From an uncultured Clostridia bacterium (GTDB lineage Bacteria > Bacillota > Clostridia > Christensenellales > DTU072): a DNA stretch of 63,187 nucleotides. The DNA lies in NCBI GenBank assembly GCA_944372095.1, contig CALVYG010000006.1, positions 1 to 63,187 on the forward strand. The letters run 5' to 3'. The notes below the pieces were generated by a model. It worked only from the letters and a program-made list of their open reading frames with translations. It was not told the DNA's origin and made no database searches. Shown here piece by piece: positions 6,951 through 15,576 of this stretch (its first letter is position 1; the number at the start of each line of letters is the position of its first letter). Made by a program: the position numbers and the translations under genes.

Positions 6951-8465
6951 ATGAAAAAACTTATCATATTCGATACCACTTTAAGAGACGGCGAACAAGC
7001 TCCGGGAAACAGTATGCACAGCTCGGAAAAGCTCGAAATGGCTCTCCAACTCGAAAAACTCGGCGTTGACGTAATCGAAGCCGGGTTCGCGGCTTCTTCG
7101 TCAGGTGATTTCGCTTCCTTAAAAGAAATTGCAGAACGGATAAAAAATTGCACTGTGTGCAGCCTTTCTCGTTGCAAGAAAGAAGATATAGATTTAGCTT
7201 ATAACGCTTTAAAAAACGCAGCAAAAAAACCAAGACTTCACCTTTTCCTTTCGACTAGCCCTTTGCATATGCAATATAAACTTAAAATGTCGGAACAACA
7301 GGTTTTGGATTTGATACGTTCAAGCGTTACTTATGCCCGCACTCTCTTCGAAGACGTTCAATTTTCCTGCGAAGACGCTACGAGAAGCGAAAGAAATTTT
7401 CTCGTTAATGCAATAAACACTGCCATCGAATGCGGCGCTTCCACCATAAATATCCCCGATACGGTCGGATACAGTTATCCCGAAGAGATGAAGGACCTGT
7501 TCAGGTTTCTTTTATCTTCCGTTAAGGATGCCGATAAAGTTAATTTTGCCGTTCACTGCCATAACGATATCGGACTTGCGGTAGCTAATACTCTCGCTGC
7601 CATCGAAGCGGGCGCCACACAAGCCGAACTTACCGTTAACGGTATAGGCGAACGCGCAGGCAATGCCGCACTTGAAGAAGTCGTAATGGCTCTTAACGTT
7701 CGTAAGGATTTTTATCTCACGGAAACCAATATCAACACCAGGCAGATTTATCCTTCGTCTCAACTCCTCAGTTCTATTACGGGCGTAAAAATTCATCCCA
7801 CTAAACCACTTGTCGGGAAAAACGCCTTTTTGCACGAAAGCGGTATCCATCAGCACGGAGTCATTGCTAACCGTGCGACATACGAAATTATTTCACCCGA
7901 ATCCCTTGGTATCATTCAAAACGATATCGTTCTCGGTAAACACAGCGGTAAACACGCCTTTAAGGATTTTCTCGAAGGTATGGACGTACGGGTTTCTAAC
8001 GAAGAACTTAATATACTCTTTGCCCGTTTCAAAGAAATTGCCGACAAAAAGAAATATGTTACCTACAAAGACATAAGTTATCTCATTACTCATACCAACA
8101 CTACTCAGGTCGAAAAGAAGTTTTCTCTCTTAAACTACGGAATTACCACTATCTGCGGTTCCGCCATGGCAAACATTACCCTCCATACAAAAGACGGCGT
8201 TAAAGCGGATACCTGTACAGGAGACGGACCTCTTGACGCCGCTTTCAAAACAATTAACCGTATTATCGGAGTTGAATTCAAACTTGAAGATTGGTCCGTT
8301 AACGCTATCACCGAAGGAAAAGACGCCGTCGGCGCCGCTACTTTAAGATTAAGCTATAACGGCGCGGAAGCCACAGGTCGCGGTATTTCCACCGATACGG
8401 TCGAAGCAAGTATCCGCGCTTACCTTAACGGCTGTAATAAACTTTTGGATATTTTGGGAGACTGA
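6951..8465 (+). CDS. leuA: 2-isopropylmalate synthase
   Basis: 504 residues. It condenses acetyl-CoA with 2-oxoisovalerate, the first committed step of leucine synthesis. The N-terminal TIM barrel shows [13 protein letters not shown], the metal-binding HCHNDIGLA, and NGIGERAGN. The C-terminal region (about 385-504: [37 protein letters not shown]) is the LeuA allosteric domain, so leucine feedback is expected. The start is the ATG at 6951, with AAGGTG five bases upstream; the alternative upstream codon at 6918 would lie at or before the predicted transcription start. leuC follows after four bases. Confidence 0.96.
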   Translation: MKKLIIFDTTLRDGEQAPGNSMHSSEKLEMALQLEKLGVDVIEAGFAASSSGDFASLKEIAERIKNCTVCSLSRCKKEDIDLAYNALKNAAKKPRLHLFLSTSPLHMQYKLKMSEQQVLDLIRSSVTYARTLFEDVQFSCEDATRSERNFLVNAINTAIECGASTINIPDTVGYSYPEEMKDLFRFLLSSVKDADKVNFAVHCHNDIGLAVANTLAAIEAGATQAELTVNGIGERAGNAALEEVVMALNVRKDFYLTETNINTRQIYPSSQLLSSITGVKIHPTKPLVGKNAFLHESGIHQHGVIANRATYEIISPESLGIIQNDIVLGKHSGKHAFKDFLEGMDVRVSNEELNILFARFKEIADKKKYVTYKDISYLITHTNTTQVEKKFSLLNYGITTICGSAMANITLHTKDGVKADTCTGDGPLDAAFKTINRIIGVEFKLEDWSVNAITEGKDAVGAATLRLSYNGAEATGRGISTDTVEASIRAYLNGCNKLLDILGD

Positions 8466-8469
8466 TTTT

Positions 8470-9744
8470 ATGGGTTATACCGTCACTGAAAAATTATTGA
8501 TGAAATCTGCCGGCTTGTCTTCTCTTTCCACAGGTCAGCTTATTAAAGCAAACGTCGATATGGTTCTCGGAAACGATATCACTTCGCCTGTTGCAATAAA
8601 AGAACTGGAAAAAGCCGGTATTGCCCGTGTATTCGATAAGAATAAAATTGCAATCGTTCTCGACCATTTCACTCCGAATAAAGATATTAAAAGCGCGGAA
8701 CAATCTAAAATTTGTAGGAATTTTGCAAAAAAATATTCTTTAACTCACTTTTACGACGTCGGAAGAATGGGCATTGAACACGCTTTACTGCCGGAACAAG
8801 GTATCGTTAAAACTTCAGACATAGTTATAGGCGCAGATTCTCACACTTGTACTTACGGCGCACTTTCAGCTTTTTCTACCGGCGTCGGTTCTACCGATAT
8901 GGCCGTCGCTATGGCTACGGGTAAGGTCTGGCTCAGAGTTCCCGCTCAGATTAAAATCGTCCTTAAAGGCGCTTTCCAAAAATTTGTAAGCGGTAAAGAC
9001 CTTATACTTCATTTAATCGGTTTATTGGGCGTTGACGGCGCTTTATATAAAACTCTCGAATTCTCAGGCGAAGGCGTTAAATCGCTTTCCATGTCCGACC
9101 GTTTTACTGTTTGCAATATGGCTATCGAATGCGGCGCTAAAAACGCTGTTTTCCCTTTCGACGATATTACAAGGAATTACGAAAACAACAGAGTCGCTCC
9201 ATTTACGCCGCTCTTTTCGGATAGCGACGCTTATTATGAAAAAGAAATCGAAATAAACCTTTCTTCTTTACGCCCGACCGTTGCTTTTCCTTCGATTCCT
9301 TCCAATGTCCGCACCTTACCTTTGACTGAAACCGTTAAAATTGACCAGGTCCTGATTGGAAGCTGCACAAACGGCAGACTCGAAGATATTGCAAACGCGG
9401 CATCTGTACTGAAAAACAGAAAAGTTCATCGGAACGTCAGACTTATTGTCGTTCCCGCTACTCAACAAATTTATCTTGACGCAATAGAAAAAGGTTATAT
9501 TAAAACAATTATCGAAGCCGGCGGAGCGGTTTCTACTCCTACTTGCGGCGCCTGCCTTGGCGGACATATGGGTATTCTCGCTTCCGACGAAGTATGTTTA
9601 TCCACTACCAACCGTAATTTTGTCGGCAGAATGGGTGACGTTACAAGCAAAATTTACCTTTCAAATCCTTCGGTCGCGGCGGCATCTGCCGTTGCCGGGA
9701 GAATTTGCTGTCCTTGCGAACTTGATTTTCAGGAGGCTCTATGA
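8470..9744 (+). CDS. leuC: 3-isopropylmalate dehydratase, large subunit
   Basis: 424 residues, the shorter aconitase-family LeuC form found in clostridia and archaea. Motifs: [31 protein letters not shown] and [10 protein letters not shown]; the cysteines in SCTNG and CGAC supply the [4Fe-4S] ligands. With LeuD it isomerises 2- to 3-isopropylmalate by dehydration and rehydration. Its stop overlaps the leuD start by four bases (ATGA), implying translational coupling and equal stoichiometry. Confidence 0.95.
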   Translation: MGYTVTEKLLMKSAGLSSLSTGQLIKANVDMVLGNDITSPVAIKELEKAGIARVFDKNKIAIVLDHFTPNKDIKSAEQSKICRNFAKKYSLTHFYDVGRMGIEHALLPEQGIVKTSDIVIGADSHTCTYGALSAFSTGVGSTDMAVAMATGKVWLRVPAQIKIVLKGAFQKFVSGKDLILHLIGLLGVDGALYKTLEFSGEGVKSLSMSDRFTVCNMAIECGAKNAVFPFDDITRNYENNRVAPFTPLFSDSDAYYEKEIEINLSSLRPTVAFPSIPSNVRTLPLTETVKIDQVLIGSCTNGRLEDIANAASVLKNRKVHRNVRLIVVPATQQIYLDAIEKGYIKTIIEAGGAVSTPTCGACLGGHMGILASDEVCLSTTNRNFVGRMGDVTSKIYLSNPSVAAASAVAGRICCPCELDFQEAL

Positions 9745-10223
9745 AAGTTTTCAAATTCGGTGACGATGTCAACACCGACTTAATTATTCCCGCTCGTTAT
9801 CTGAATCTTTCCGACCCGGCCCACCTCGCCGCGCATTGTATGGAAGATATCGACATTTCGTTCGCTTCGAAAGTTAAACCCGGAGACATAATCGTAGGCG
9901 GTAAAAACTTCGGTTGCGGTTCTTCAAGAGAACATGCTCCTCTTGCTATTAAATCCTGCGGTGTTTTTGCCGTTATCGCAGAAAGTTTTGCAAGAATTTT
10001 TTACCGCAACGCAATTAATATCGGTCTTTATATTATCGAGTGTCCGGAGGCGGCAAAAGATATTTCGGAAAACGATAATGTTATTGTAGATGTCAAATCA
10101 GGTATCATCACTAACCTAACCACAGGAACTTCTTATAAAGGTACGCCTTTCCCTCCTTTTATTCAAAATATAGTTGAAAAAGGCGGTTTACTTAACTGTA
10201 TAGACGAATTCGGAGGTAATTGA
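9741..10223 (+). CDS. leuD: 3-isopropylmalate dehydratase, small subunit
   Basis: 160 residues, the usual length for the short LeuD paired with a short LeuC. The swivel-domain motifs are [16 protein letters not shown] near the N terminus and [15 protein letters not shown] (substrate-binding loop, about 50-66). AGGAGG lies four bases before its ATG, inside the end of leuC. It forms the heterodimeric isomerase with LeuC. leuB starts two bases after its stop. Confidence 0.96.
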   Translation: MKVFKFGDDVNTDLIIPARYLNLSDPAHLAAHCMEDIDISFASKVKPGDIIVGGKNFGCGSSREHAPLAIKSCGVFAVIAESFARIFYRNAINIGLYIIECPEAAKDISENDNVIVDVKSGIITNLTTGTSYKGTPFPPFIQNIVEKGGLLNCIDEFGGN

Positions 10224-10225
10224 TT

Positions 10226-11296
10226 ATGCATAAAAAAATTGCTCTCATACGCGGCGACGGTATCGGACCGGAAATTGTCTCTTCAGCAGTACGCGTACTC
10301 GATAAAATCGCTTCTGTATTTAATCACGATTTTACCTTTGTAGAAGCGCCTATGGGCGGAAATGCAATAGATACGTTCGGGGAACCTCTTCCTCAATCGA
10401 CTATCGATACTTGCCTGTCTTCCGACGCTGTTCTCCTGGGCGCTGTCGGAGGTAAAAAATGGGATTCTCTCCCGGGCGTTCTCCGTCCTGAAAGCGGTCT
10501 TTTGGGTATCCGCAAAGCAATGAAAGTTTACTCTAATATTCGTCCTGCCGTGCTTTATCCCTCACTTAAAAACAGAAGTCCTCTGCGTGACGATATTGCG
10601 GAAAAAGGCTTTGACCTTGTTATCGTTCGCGAACTTACGGGCGGTATTTATTTCGGAGAACGCGGATACAGAAAGGGTAAATTCGGACGGGAAGCTTTCG
10701 ATACCGAATGTTATTCCGAAATAGAAATCGAACGTATAGTCCGTTCCGCTTTTGAAATTGCTTTAACACGCAGCGGGAAAGTTACCAGCATCGATAAAGC
10801 AAACGTTCTCGAATCGTCAAGGCTTTGGCGTTATGTCTTTCATGAAGTTGCTCAGGATTACCCCAATGTATCTACGGAAGATATGCTTGTGGATAATGCC
10901 GCTATGCAACTCGCAAAAAATCCTGCTCAATTCGACGTCATCGTCACTTCTAATATGTTCGGCGATATTTTGAGCGACCTTTCCAGCGCTCTTACGGGCA
11001 GTATCGGGCTTCTTCCCTCTGCTTCACTCGGAGATAGCACTGTCGGCATTTACGAACCTGTACACGGCTCCGCTCCCGACCTTTCTCCAAATACCGCAAA
11101 CCCGCTCGGTACAATTCTTTCCGCCGCCATGATGCTTCAATACAGTTTTGATATGGTGTCGGAAGCCGATTCGGTTAAGTCGGCCGTTCAGCAAACTCTT
11201 AATCGCGGTTTTCGTACCGCGGATATTTTTTCCGACGGAAATATTCTGTGTTCGACTTCCGATATTACCGATAAAATTCTTCAATTTATCAAATAA
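10226..11296 (+). CDS. leuB: 3-isopropylmalate dehydrogenase
   Basis: 356 residues. It oxidises and decarboxylates 3-isopropylmalate with NAD+ to give 2-oxoisocaproate. Family signs: IALIRGDGIGPEIV at the start, LLGAVGGKKWD, RELTGGIYFG, TSIDKANVLESSRLWR, DMLVDNAAMQL and NMFGDILSDLSSALTGSIGLLPSASLG (split here only by my reading), then EPVHGSAPD. The ATG at 10226 is chosen over a TTG at 10220 because GGAGGT (10212-10217) is eight bases upstream of it. The last enzyme gene of the leu operon; an ECF S-component gene follows after 28 bases. Confidence 0.96.
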   Translation: MHKKIALIRGDGIGPEIVSSAVRVLDKIASVFNHDFTFVEAPMGGNAIDTFGEPLPQSTIDTCLSSDAVLLGAVGGKKWDSLPGVLRPESGLLGIRKAMKVYSNIRPAVLYPSLKNRSPLRDDIAEKGFDLVIVRELTGGIYFGERGYRKGKFGREAFDTECYSEIEIERIVRSAFEIALTRSGKVTSIDKANVLESSRLWRYVFHEVAQDYPNVSTEDMLVDNAAMQLAKNPAQFDVIVTSNMFGDILSDLSSALTGSIGLLPSASLGDSTVGIYEPVHGSAPDLSPNTANPLGTILSAAMMLQYSFDMVSEADSVKSAVQQTLNRGFRTADIFSDGNILCSTSDITDKILQFIK

Positions 11297-11324
11297 TTTT
11301 ATTTTACTTTTTAGAGGAACAAAA

Positions 11325-12095
11325 ATGAAATCAGGAAAAACAAATGTTAATATAAATGTCAAAGATATTGCTATTCTATCTTTAATGACTGCACTCACAA
11401 TCGTATTTTCTTTCGTCCCGGTTAACTTCGGACCCATATCGCTCGCGCTTATGATTCTGCCTACCCTTATCATTGCACAAGTCGGTGATTTTAAGATGAC
11501 GATTTCTCTGGGTATTATTATGGGCGTTATGAATTATATCGCTTGGTTTACCACAAAAGCGGCAAGCCCGATTGCTCCGATATTCCAAAATCCCCTTGTA
11601 TGTATTCTTCCCAGAATACTTATCGGTATGGTTTCCTACGGAATCCGTGTCCTTTTCCGTAAATTTTTTATTAAGCAAAAATTCGAAGAAATTGAGGGTA
11701 AAAGAATTGTTACCAATAAAAAATCCATTATTGTTCTTGACCAGATTTCCATTATTCTGGCAACCGCTCTCGGCGTTATAACCAACACTTTATTTGTCGG
11801 AATTTTCACGCTTATTTTCTTCTACAATAAATCGCTGCCGTCGGGAATCGTTATCGACATGCCGTATATTTTTGCTTGGTTCGGGTTGAATTTCTTAATC
11901 GAAATCATTGCTTTTTCTCTTGTTACTCCTGCAATAACCGTTGCTTTGCGTTCGGCAAAACTTGTTCCTTTGCCGCCTTATATGCATTTTCAGGATATAT
12001 CCGTCGCAGACGATATTCCCGATTCCGAAAACGGTATAATTGAAAAAAAAGACGGCGACTCCGCCGTCGGTTCCGATAATTCAAAAGAAAACTAA
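11325..12095 (+). CDS. ECF-type transporter substrate-binding (S) component
   Basis: 256 residues from the ATG at 11325, preceded by AGAGGA. It has about six hydrophobic helices (LTIVFSFVPV, LALMILPTLIIAQ, ISLGIIMGVMNYIAW, ILPRILIGMVSYGI, ILATALGVITNTLFVGIF, FLIEIIAFSLVTPAI). The early arrangement and the LPRILIG motif are typical of S components of energy-coupling-factor vitamin transporters, which borrow shared EcfA/EcfT modules encoded elsewhere. The vitamin cannot be read off; the leu-operon context could suggest a branched-chain/pantothenate-related compound, but that is speculation. The hydrophilic tail (EKKDGDSAVGSDNSKEN) is encoded by the terminator of the convergent operon. Confidence 0.8.
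   Translation: MKSGKTNVNINVKDIAILSLMTALTIVFSFVPVNFGPISLALMILPTLIIAQVGDFKMTISLGIIMGVMNYIAWFTTKAASPIAPIFQNPLVCILPRILIGMVSYGIRVLFRKFFIKQKFEEIEGKRIVTNKKSIIVLDQISIILATALGVITNTLFVGIFTLIFFYNKSLPSGIVIDMPYIFAWFGLNFLIEIIAFSLVTPAITVALRSAKLVPLPPYMHFQDISVADDIPDSENGIIEKKDGDSAVGSDNSKEN
12043..12068 (-). terminator. Terminator of the leftward topoisomerase operon
   Basis: On the minus strand GACGGCG (12062-12068) pairs with CGCCGTC (12051-12057) around a 4-base loop and is followed by eight T residues (A-run at 12043-12050). It lies about 50 bases past the stop of the leftward membrane-protein gene and wholly inside the last codons of the convergent ECF gene. Confidence 0.8.
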
Positions 12096-12117
12096 ATACT
12101 TAATCCGCTAATTTCAA

Positions 12118-12819
12118 TTATTTATCAAGGCACTTGTTTTCGAGCGCCTTTTCTTTTTCCTCTCTTTCATTAAAATTCTCGGCAGACTTCTTTTCTTTCT
12201 TCCTTTGCTTTACAAGAACAGCCGTTATCAACGAAATTACGGACACTATTACAAATATCAGAAGTATCAGGAATATTAAAGGCGAATGCTCACCTAAAAC
12301 AAGGTTTAATAATGTTATAATAAGCCCGCTTACAAAGTTACCGAGAACTATTGCCGGCACGCTGTATTTATACTTCAAATCGAGAAATGCCGCTATTGCG
12401 GACCCCGTCCATACACCGGTTAAAGGCAAAGGTATTGCCACAAATAAAAATATGCTCACCGTTTTTCTCATTATTATTTTATTTTTCGCCGTTTCGGTTA
12501 CTCCTTCGTGAGATTCTGCTTCAATCTTTTCCGCTTTTTTCAAAAACAAGTCTTCCAATCCGTCCGCAAGACTTGCAAATATTTTAACTTTTTTTAGTAT
12601 TTTCAATACGGGTATCAAGAAAAAAAGAAGTATGGGACAAACTATCAATGCGCTTACACATGCGAGTAACCACGTTATCCACGGATTAAGTCCGAGATTT
12701 ATTCCGAGCGTAATTGCTCCTCGCACTTCTATCATCGGAATAACGGATATTAATGCGGTTAGCCAATACGGGTCGGCTGTAAAGGTATTTTGAAGCCAGT
12801 TTGTAATTGCTTCTGTCAT
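12118..12819 (-). CDS. Small integral membrane protein, COG2426 / small multidrug export family
   Basis: 233 residues. The N-terminal half contains ALISVIPMIEVRGAITLGI, the conserved P-x-x-E-x-R-G-A signature of the COG2426 (Sm_multidrug_ex, PF06695) family, then hydrophobic segments around 45-70, 120-150 and 165-195 and a charged C-terminal tail. The family name reflects an early homology claim; substrate and mechanism are not established. Its start overlaps the end of the ATP-grasp gene by four bases (ATGA). It is the last gene of the topoisomerase operon and is followed by the terminator at 12043-12068. Confidence 0.8.
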   Translation of the reverse strand: MTEAITNWLQNTFTADPYWLTALISVIPMIEVRGAITLGINLGLNPWITWLLACVSALIVCPILLFFLIPVLKILKKVKIFASLADGLEDLFLKKAEKIEAESHEGVTETAKNKIIMRKTVSIFLFVAIPLPLTGVWTGSAIAAFLDLKYKYSVPAIVLGNFVSGLIITLLNLVLGEHSPLIFLILLIFVIVSVISLITAVLVKQRKKEKKSAENFNEREEKEKALENKCLDK

Positions 12820-13658
12820 TTATTCTCCCCTTTTAATATATATTCTACGCATTTTGCAGCTACGTTTATTCCCGTTTTGCTTTCAAATTCGTTAAAATAA
12901 GCATTTGAGTTAACTTCTATTATTACCGGTTCGTCACAAAACATATCAACTCCGCAATATCCCAGTCCGAGTATGGATACAGCTTTTTCGGCTTCCGACA
13001 GGAATTCTTTTCCTATTTCCTTTGCTATGCCGATTCCGCCTTTTGCCGCATTGCTTCTGAAATCATTTTCACTTTCGAGTTCCATTGCGCCGACGGCTTT
13101 TCCTCCTATGCATATTATTCTGTAACTTCTTCCTTTACTTTCTCTCCTGAATTTCTGAAAAATTCCGTCGGTTGTTCCGAGTCTTTCGTCAAAATCGTAA
13201 AGCGCGTTTATGTCCTTAATCAATTCTACCTGTTCGCCGAACGACCCTCTCGACGCTTTCCCCACCATCGGAAAGCCGAGTTTTTCGGCAACCTCATTCA
13301 GATACCTTTCGTCTTTTTCGTAAAAATATTTTTTTGGCCTTACTATCGTTTCCTGTTGCCTGACTTTATCAAACAGTTCGACGTATGTTTTACCTTTATC
13401 GTCAGAAATTTCTATCGATAAAGCTGAATTCACGAGTTTTATCCCCTTTCTCTCCATAGTTCTTGCCAGTACTATATCCTTATCAAGAAAAAAAGCACGT
13501 TCAAAAGGGAAAACCGTGCTTTCGTCCACAGCCCTATTGTTTTTCCATATAACAGGCTTAATTCCTTTCCTTTCAAATTCGGTCTTTATCCTGTCAACCT
13601 GTTTGCCGTACGTATCGGATGTATAATATCCGTTAACCACTATTCCTGCTTTTTTCAT
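12816..13658 (-). CDS. ATP-grasp ligase, RimK/LysX-like
   Basis: 280 residues. The pattern fits the RimK family of carboxylate-amine ligases: N-terminal pre-ATP-grasp domain (to ~100), then FPMVGKASRGSFGEQVELI (nucleotide loop, about 155-173), FRRESKGRSYRIICIGGKAVGAME (about 195-218), and VDMFCDEPVIIEVNSNAYFNEFE (Mg2+-binding E-x-N motif, about 243-265). Relatives add amino acids to proteins or small molecules through an acyl-phosphate. The substrate is unknown. It overlaps the lipoprotein gene upstream and the membrane-protein gene downstream, each by four bases, so the three products should be made in step. Confidence 0.85.
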   Translation of the reverse strand: MKKAGIVVNGYYTSDTYGKQVDRIKTEFERKGIKPVIWKNNRAVDESTVFPFERAFFLDKDIVLARTMERKGIKLVNSALSIEISDDKGKTYVELFDKVRQQETIVRPKKYFYEKDERYLNEVAEKLGFPMVGKASRGSFGEQVELIKDINALYDFDERLGTTDGIFQKFRRESKGRSYRIICIGGKAVGAMELESENDFRSNAAKGGIGIAKEIGKEFLSEAEKAVSILGLGYCGVDMFCDEPVIIEVNSNAYFNEFESKTGINVAAKCVEYILKGENK

Positions 13659-15541
13659 TTGCCGTTTTTCGCTATCAGACAGTTTTTCACTATTGCGGAA
13701 TTTGCGTTTTCTTTACTTGCAACTATACTTATTACACCTTTTTCAAAAGCGTTCCGCTCCATATTTTCGTACCAATACATTCCCGTAACGGCATCGGCTT
13801 CCGCCGTATATCCTTTCGGGGTATATAGCTCGATATCGATTGTTATACTCCCTTTTGCAGCAGAAAATCCGCTTATTGTTCCGCCTCCTTTTACGGCCGT
13901 AAACTTCATTTCGCTTTCGCCTTTTTCCCCGTCGGCTACATATATCGTATATCTGCCGTTTTTATCGGTTTCTGTTCTTGTTCGGCTTATTATTACGTTA
14001 CTTTTTGAATCGTATACTGTTACAAATATTGTTGATTCCATACCGTTTTCGCCGTCATTTATTATTCCGTCCGTATTTTCGTCAACGTATATCAATCCCG
14101 TAACCACGGTATTGTTATTTAATTCCGAGTATTGATAATTTTCACTTTTGAACGTCGGTAAAACATAATTTTCATAGTTGTAAACGCTTATTCCGTGTTC
14201 GTTCGTTTCGTCGGTCGCGCTTCCCGCCTCTCTCTGCTCGAATTTAACTCCTTTAAGCGCTGCAAGATATGCCGTAGGCGTCCATGCTCCGACTCCGAAA
14301 TTTTTACCGTATGACGCACCTGCGTCCGTTCTTACGTCGTTCGTTATTTGTCGGTTATTCAATATCGGTCTGGTACCTTTCGGTCCCCAATTTACGGACG
14401 TCTTACTTGTACTGTCTAAATCTTTATACTCATGTGGGTATCCTACTGCATATTTTTGGGAACCTGACGTCCATTGTACACTGTCGTCGCTCCCGATTAT
14501 CGAATATATATACCAATCAAACGCTATTCGCTTTTTATCTTTATATTCAGCATAACAATTTTTCAAAGAATAACTTTCGGCTAAATCCATTGCCACGGAA
14601 TTTGAAAGAAGTTTTTCATACTCCGCTCCTTCCGTTACGTTGCTTTCGTATGCTCTTTCTACCTTTTCTCCGTTTACTTCTTCGCTTTCCACAAGCTCAA
14701 TCACGGATATTCTCTCAGATAATTTTTCGGACATTTCCGCAACTATCGATACCGTTCCCTTTTCCCCTGAAAATCTGTCGGAAAAACTCACTTCCGAAAA
14801 ACCCGCATTTTCTCCGCTTAAATACGGGTCGCACATTGTCACTCTTGACGGAAGATAATATTTCCCGTCAAATTTTTCATCTGCATCATATAAATAGTAA
14901 GCGCACGATAATGCCAGATTGGCACCCGTTCCGTATCCGACAAATCTTATTTCTTCATTCCCGTACTTCTTTTTATCCATTTCTTCTTTATAAAGAACCG
15001 AAATTATTTCTGTCATCGAATATCCGAAATTACAATCGGTAGTTTTGCCGTTATCGATATATCTGCTTTTATAACTAGTATATATTTTTGTTATTATGTT
15101 TTCTGAGCTTTCGTTGAAAAACTTTTCAGCGTGAATTATTGCAACGTTGAATTCCGCAGTGTCAAGCCAATAAGTTTCGGTATCATAGTACTTTCCGTCT
15201 TCCGTCTTTTTCAGTCCGTTGCCTTTAAGACCTATCGTTTCGGCATTGATATTCTCGGACAGATACGTAACTTCTTCTCCGTAAGCGCTTGCGTTCAGAT
15301 TTATCGTAAAATCTTCTCCGTCTTCCGTTTCTCCGTGAAAAACTATTAAAACAGGCTTTTTCGCATCATATTCGCCAAGCCATTCAAAATATAAAATACC
15401 TTTTTCCGTAATTTCTTTCAGTCCGTCTATTGCTTCGGTTTTGGGGAATTCTTCTTTATCCGTGCATCCGAAAAAAATCGTAATCCCTGACAATATTAAA
15501 GCTATTGCCATTATCATTACAAAAAAACTTTTGCTTTTCAT
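13655..15541 (-). CDS. Lipoprotein with alpha/beta-hydrolase-like region and Ca-binding-like C-terminal domain
   Basis: 628 residues from the ATG at 15541, chosen because it begins a lipoprotein signal ending in FFGC (Cys26). Residues about 40-330 look like an alpha/beta hydrolase (KKPVLIVFHGETEDG oxyanion-type strand, RFVGYGTGANLALSCAYYL elbow-type helix, VTMCDPYLSG). The elbow reads G-Y-G-T-G, so the usual nucleophile Ser is Gly; catalysis is doubtful. About 510-590 (VTGLIYVDENTDGIINDGENG then YDSKSNVIISRTRTETDKNGRYTI) resembles an SdrD B-type, calcium-binding surface domain. It lies 35 bases after the ParC-like gene and overlaps the ATP-grasp gene. It acts outside the membrane; the role is unknown. 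Confidence 0.75.
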   Translation of the reverse strand: MKSKSFFVMIMAIALILSGITIFFGCTDKEEFPKTEAIDGLKEITEKGILYFEWLGEYDAKKPVLIVFHGETEDGEDFTINLNASAYGEEVTYLSENINAETIGLKGNGLKKTEDGKYYDTETYWLDTAEFNVAIIHAEKFFNESSENIITKIYTSYKSRYIDNGKTTDCNFGYSMTEIISVLYKEEMDKKKYGNEEIRFVGYGTGANLALSCAYYLYDADEKFDGKYYLPSRVTMCDPYLSGENAGFSEVSFSDRFSGEKGTVSIVAEMSEKLSERISVIELVESEEVNGEKVERAYESNVTEGAEYEKLLSNSVAMDLAESYSLKNCYAEYKDKKRIAFDWYIYSIIGSDDSVQWTSGSQKYAVGYPHEYKDLDSTSKTSVNWGPKGTRPILNNRQITNDVRTDAGASYGKNFGVGAWTPTAYLAALKGVKFEQREAGSATDETNEHGISVYNYENYVLPTFKSENYQYSELNNNTVVTGLIYVDENTDGIINDGENGMESTIFVTVYDSKSNVIISRTRTETDKNGRYTIYVADGEKGESEMKFTAVKGGGTISGFSAAKGSITIDIELYTPKGYTAEADAVTGMYWYENMERNAFEKGVISIVASKENANSAIVKNCLIAKNGK

Positions 15542-15576
15542 TAAACCGTTTCTTCTGTTCTTCACTTTTCCCACAT

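Noticed and set aside
11297..11324. Vitamin riboswitch before the ECF S component
   Set aside because: The 28-base gap to leuB is too short for any known riboswitch.
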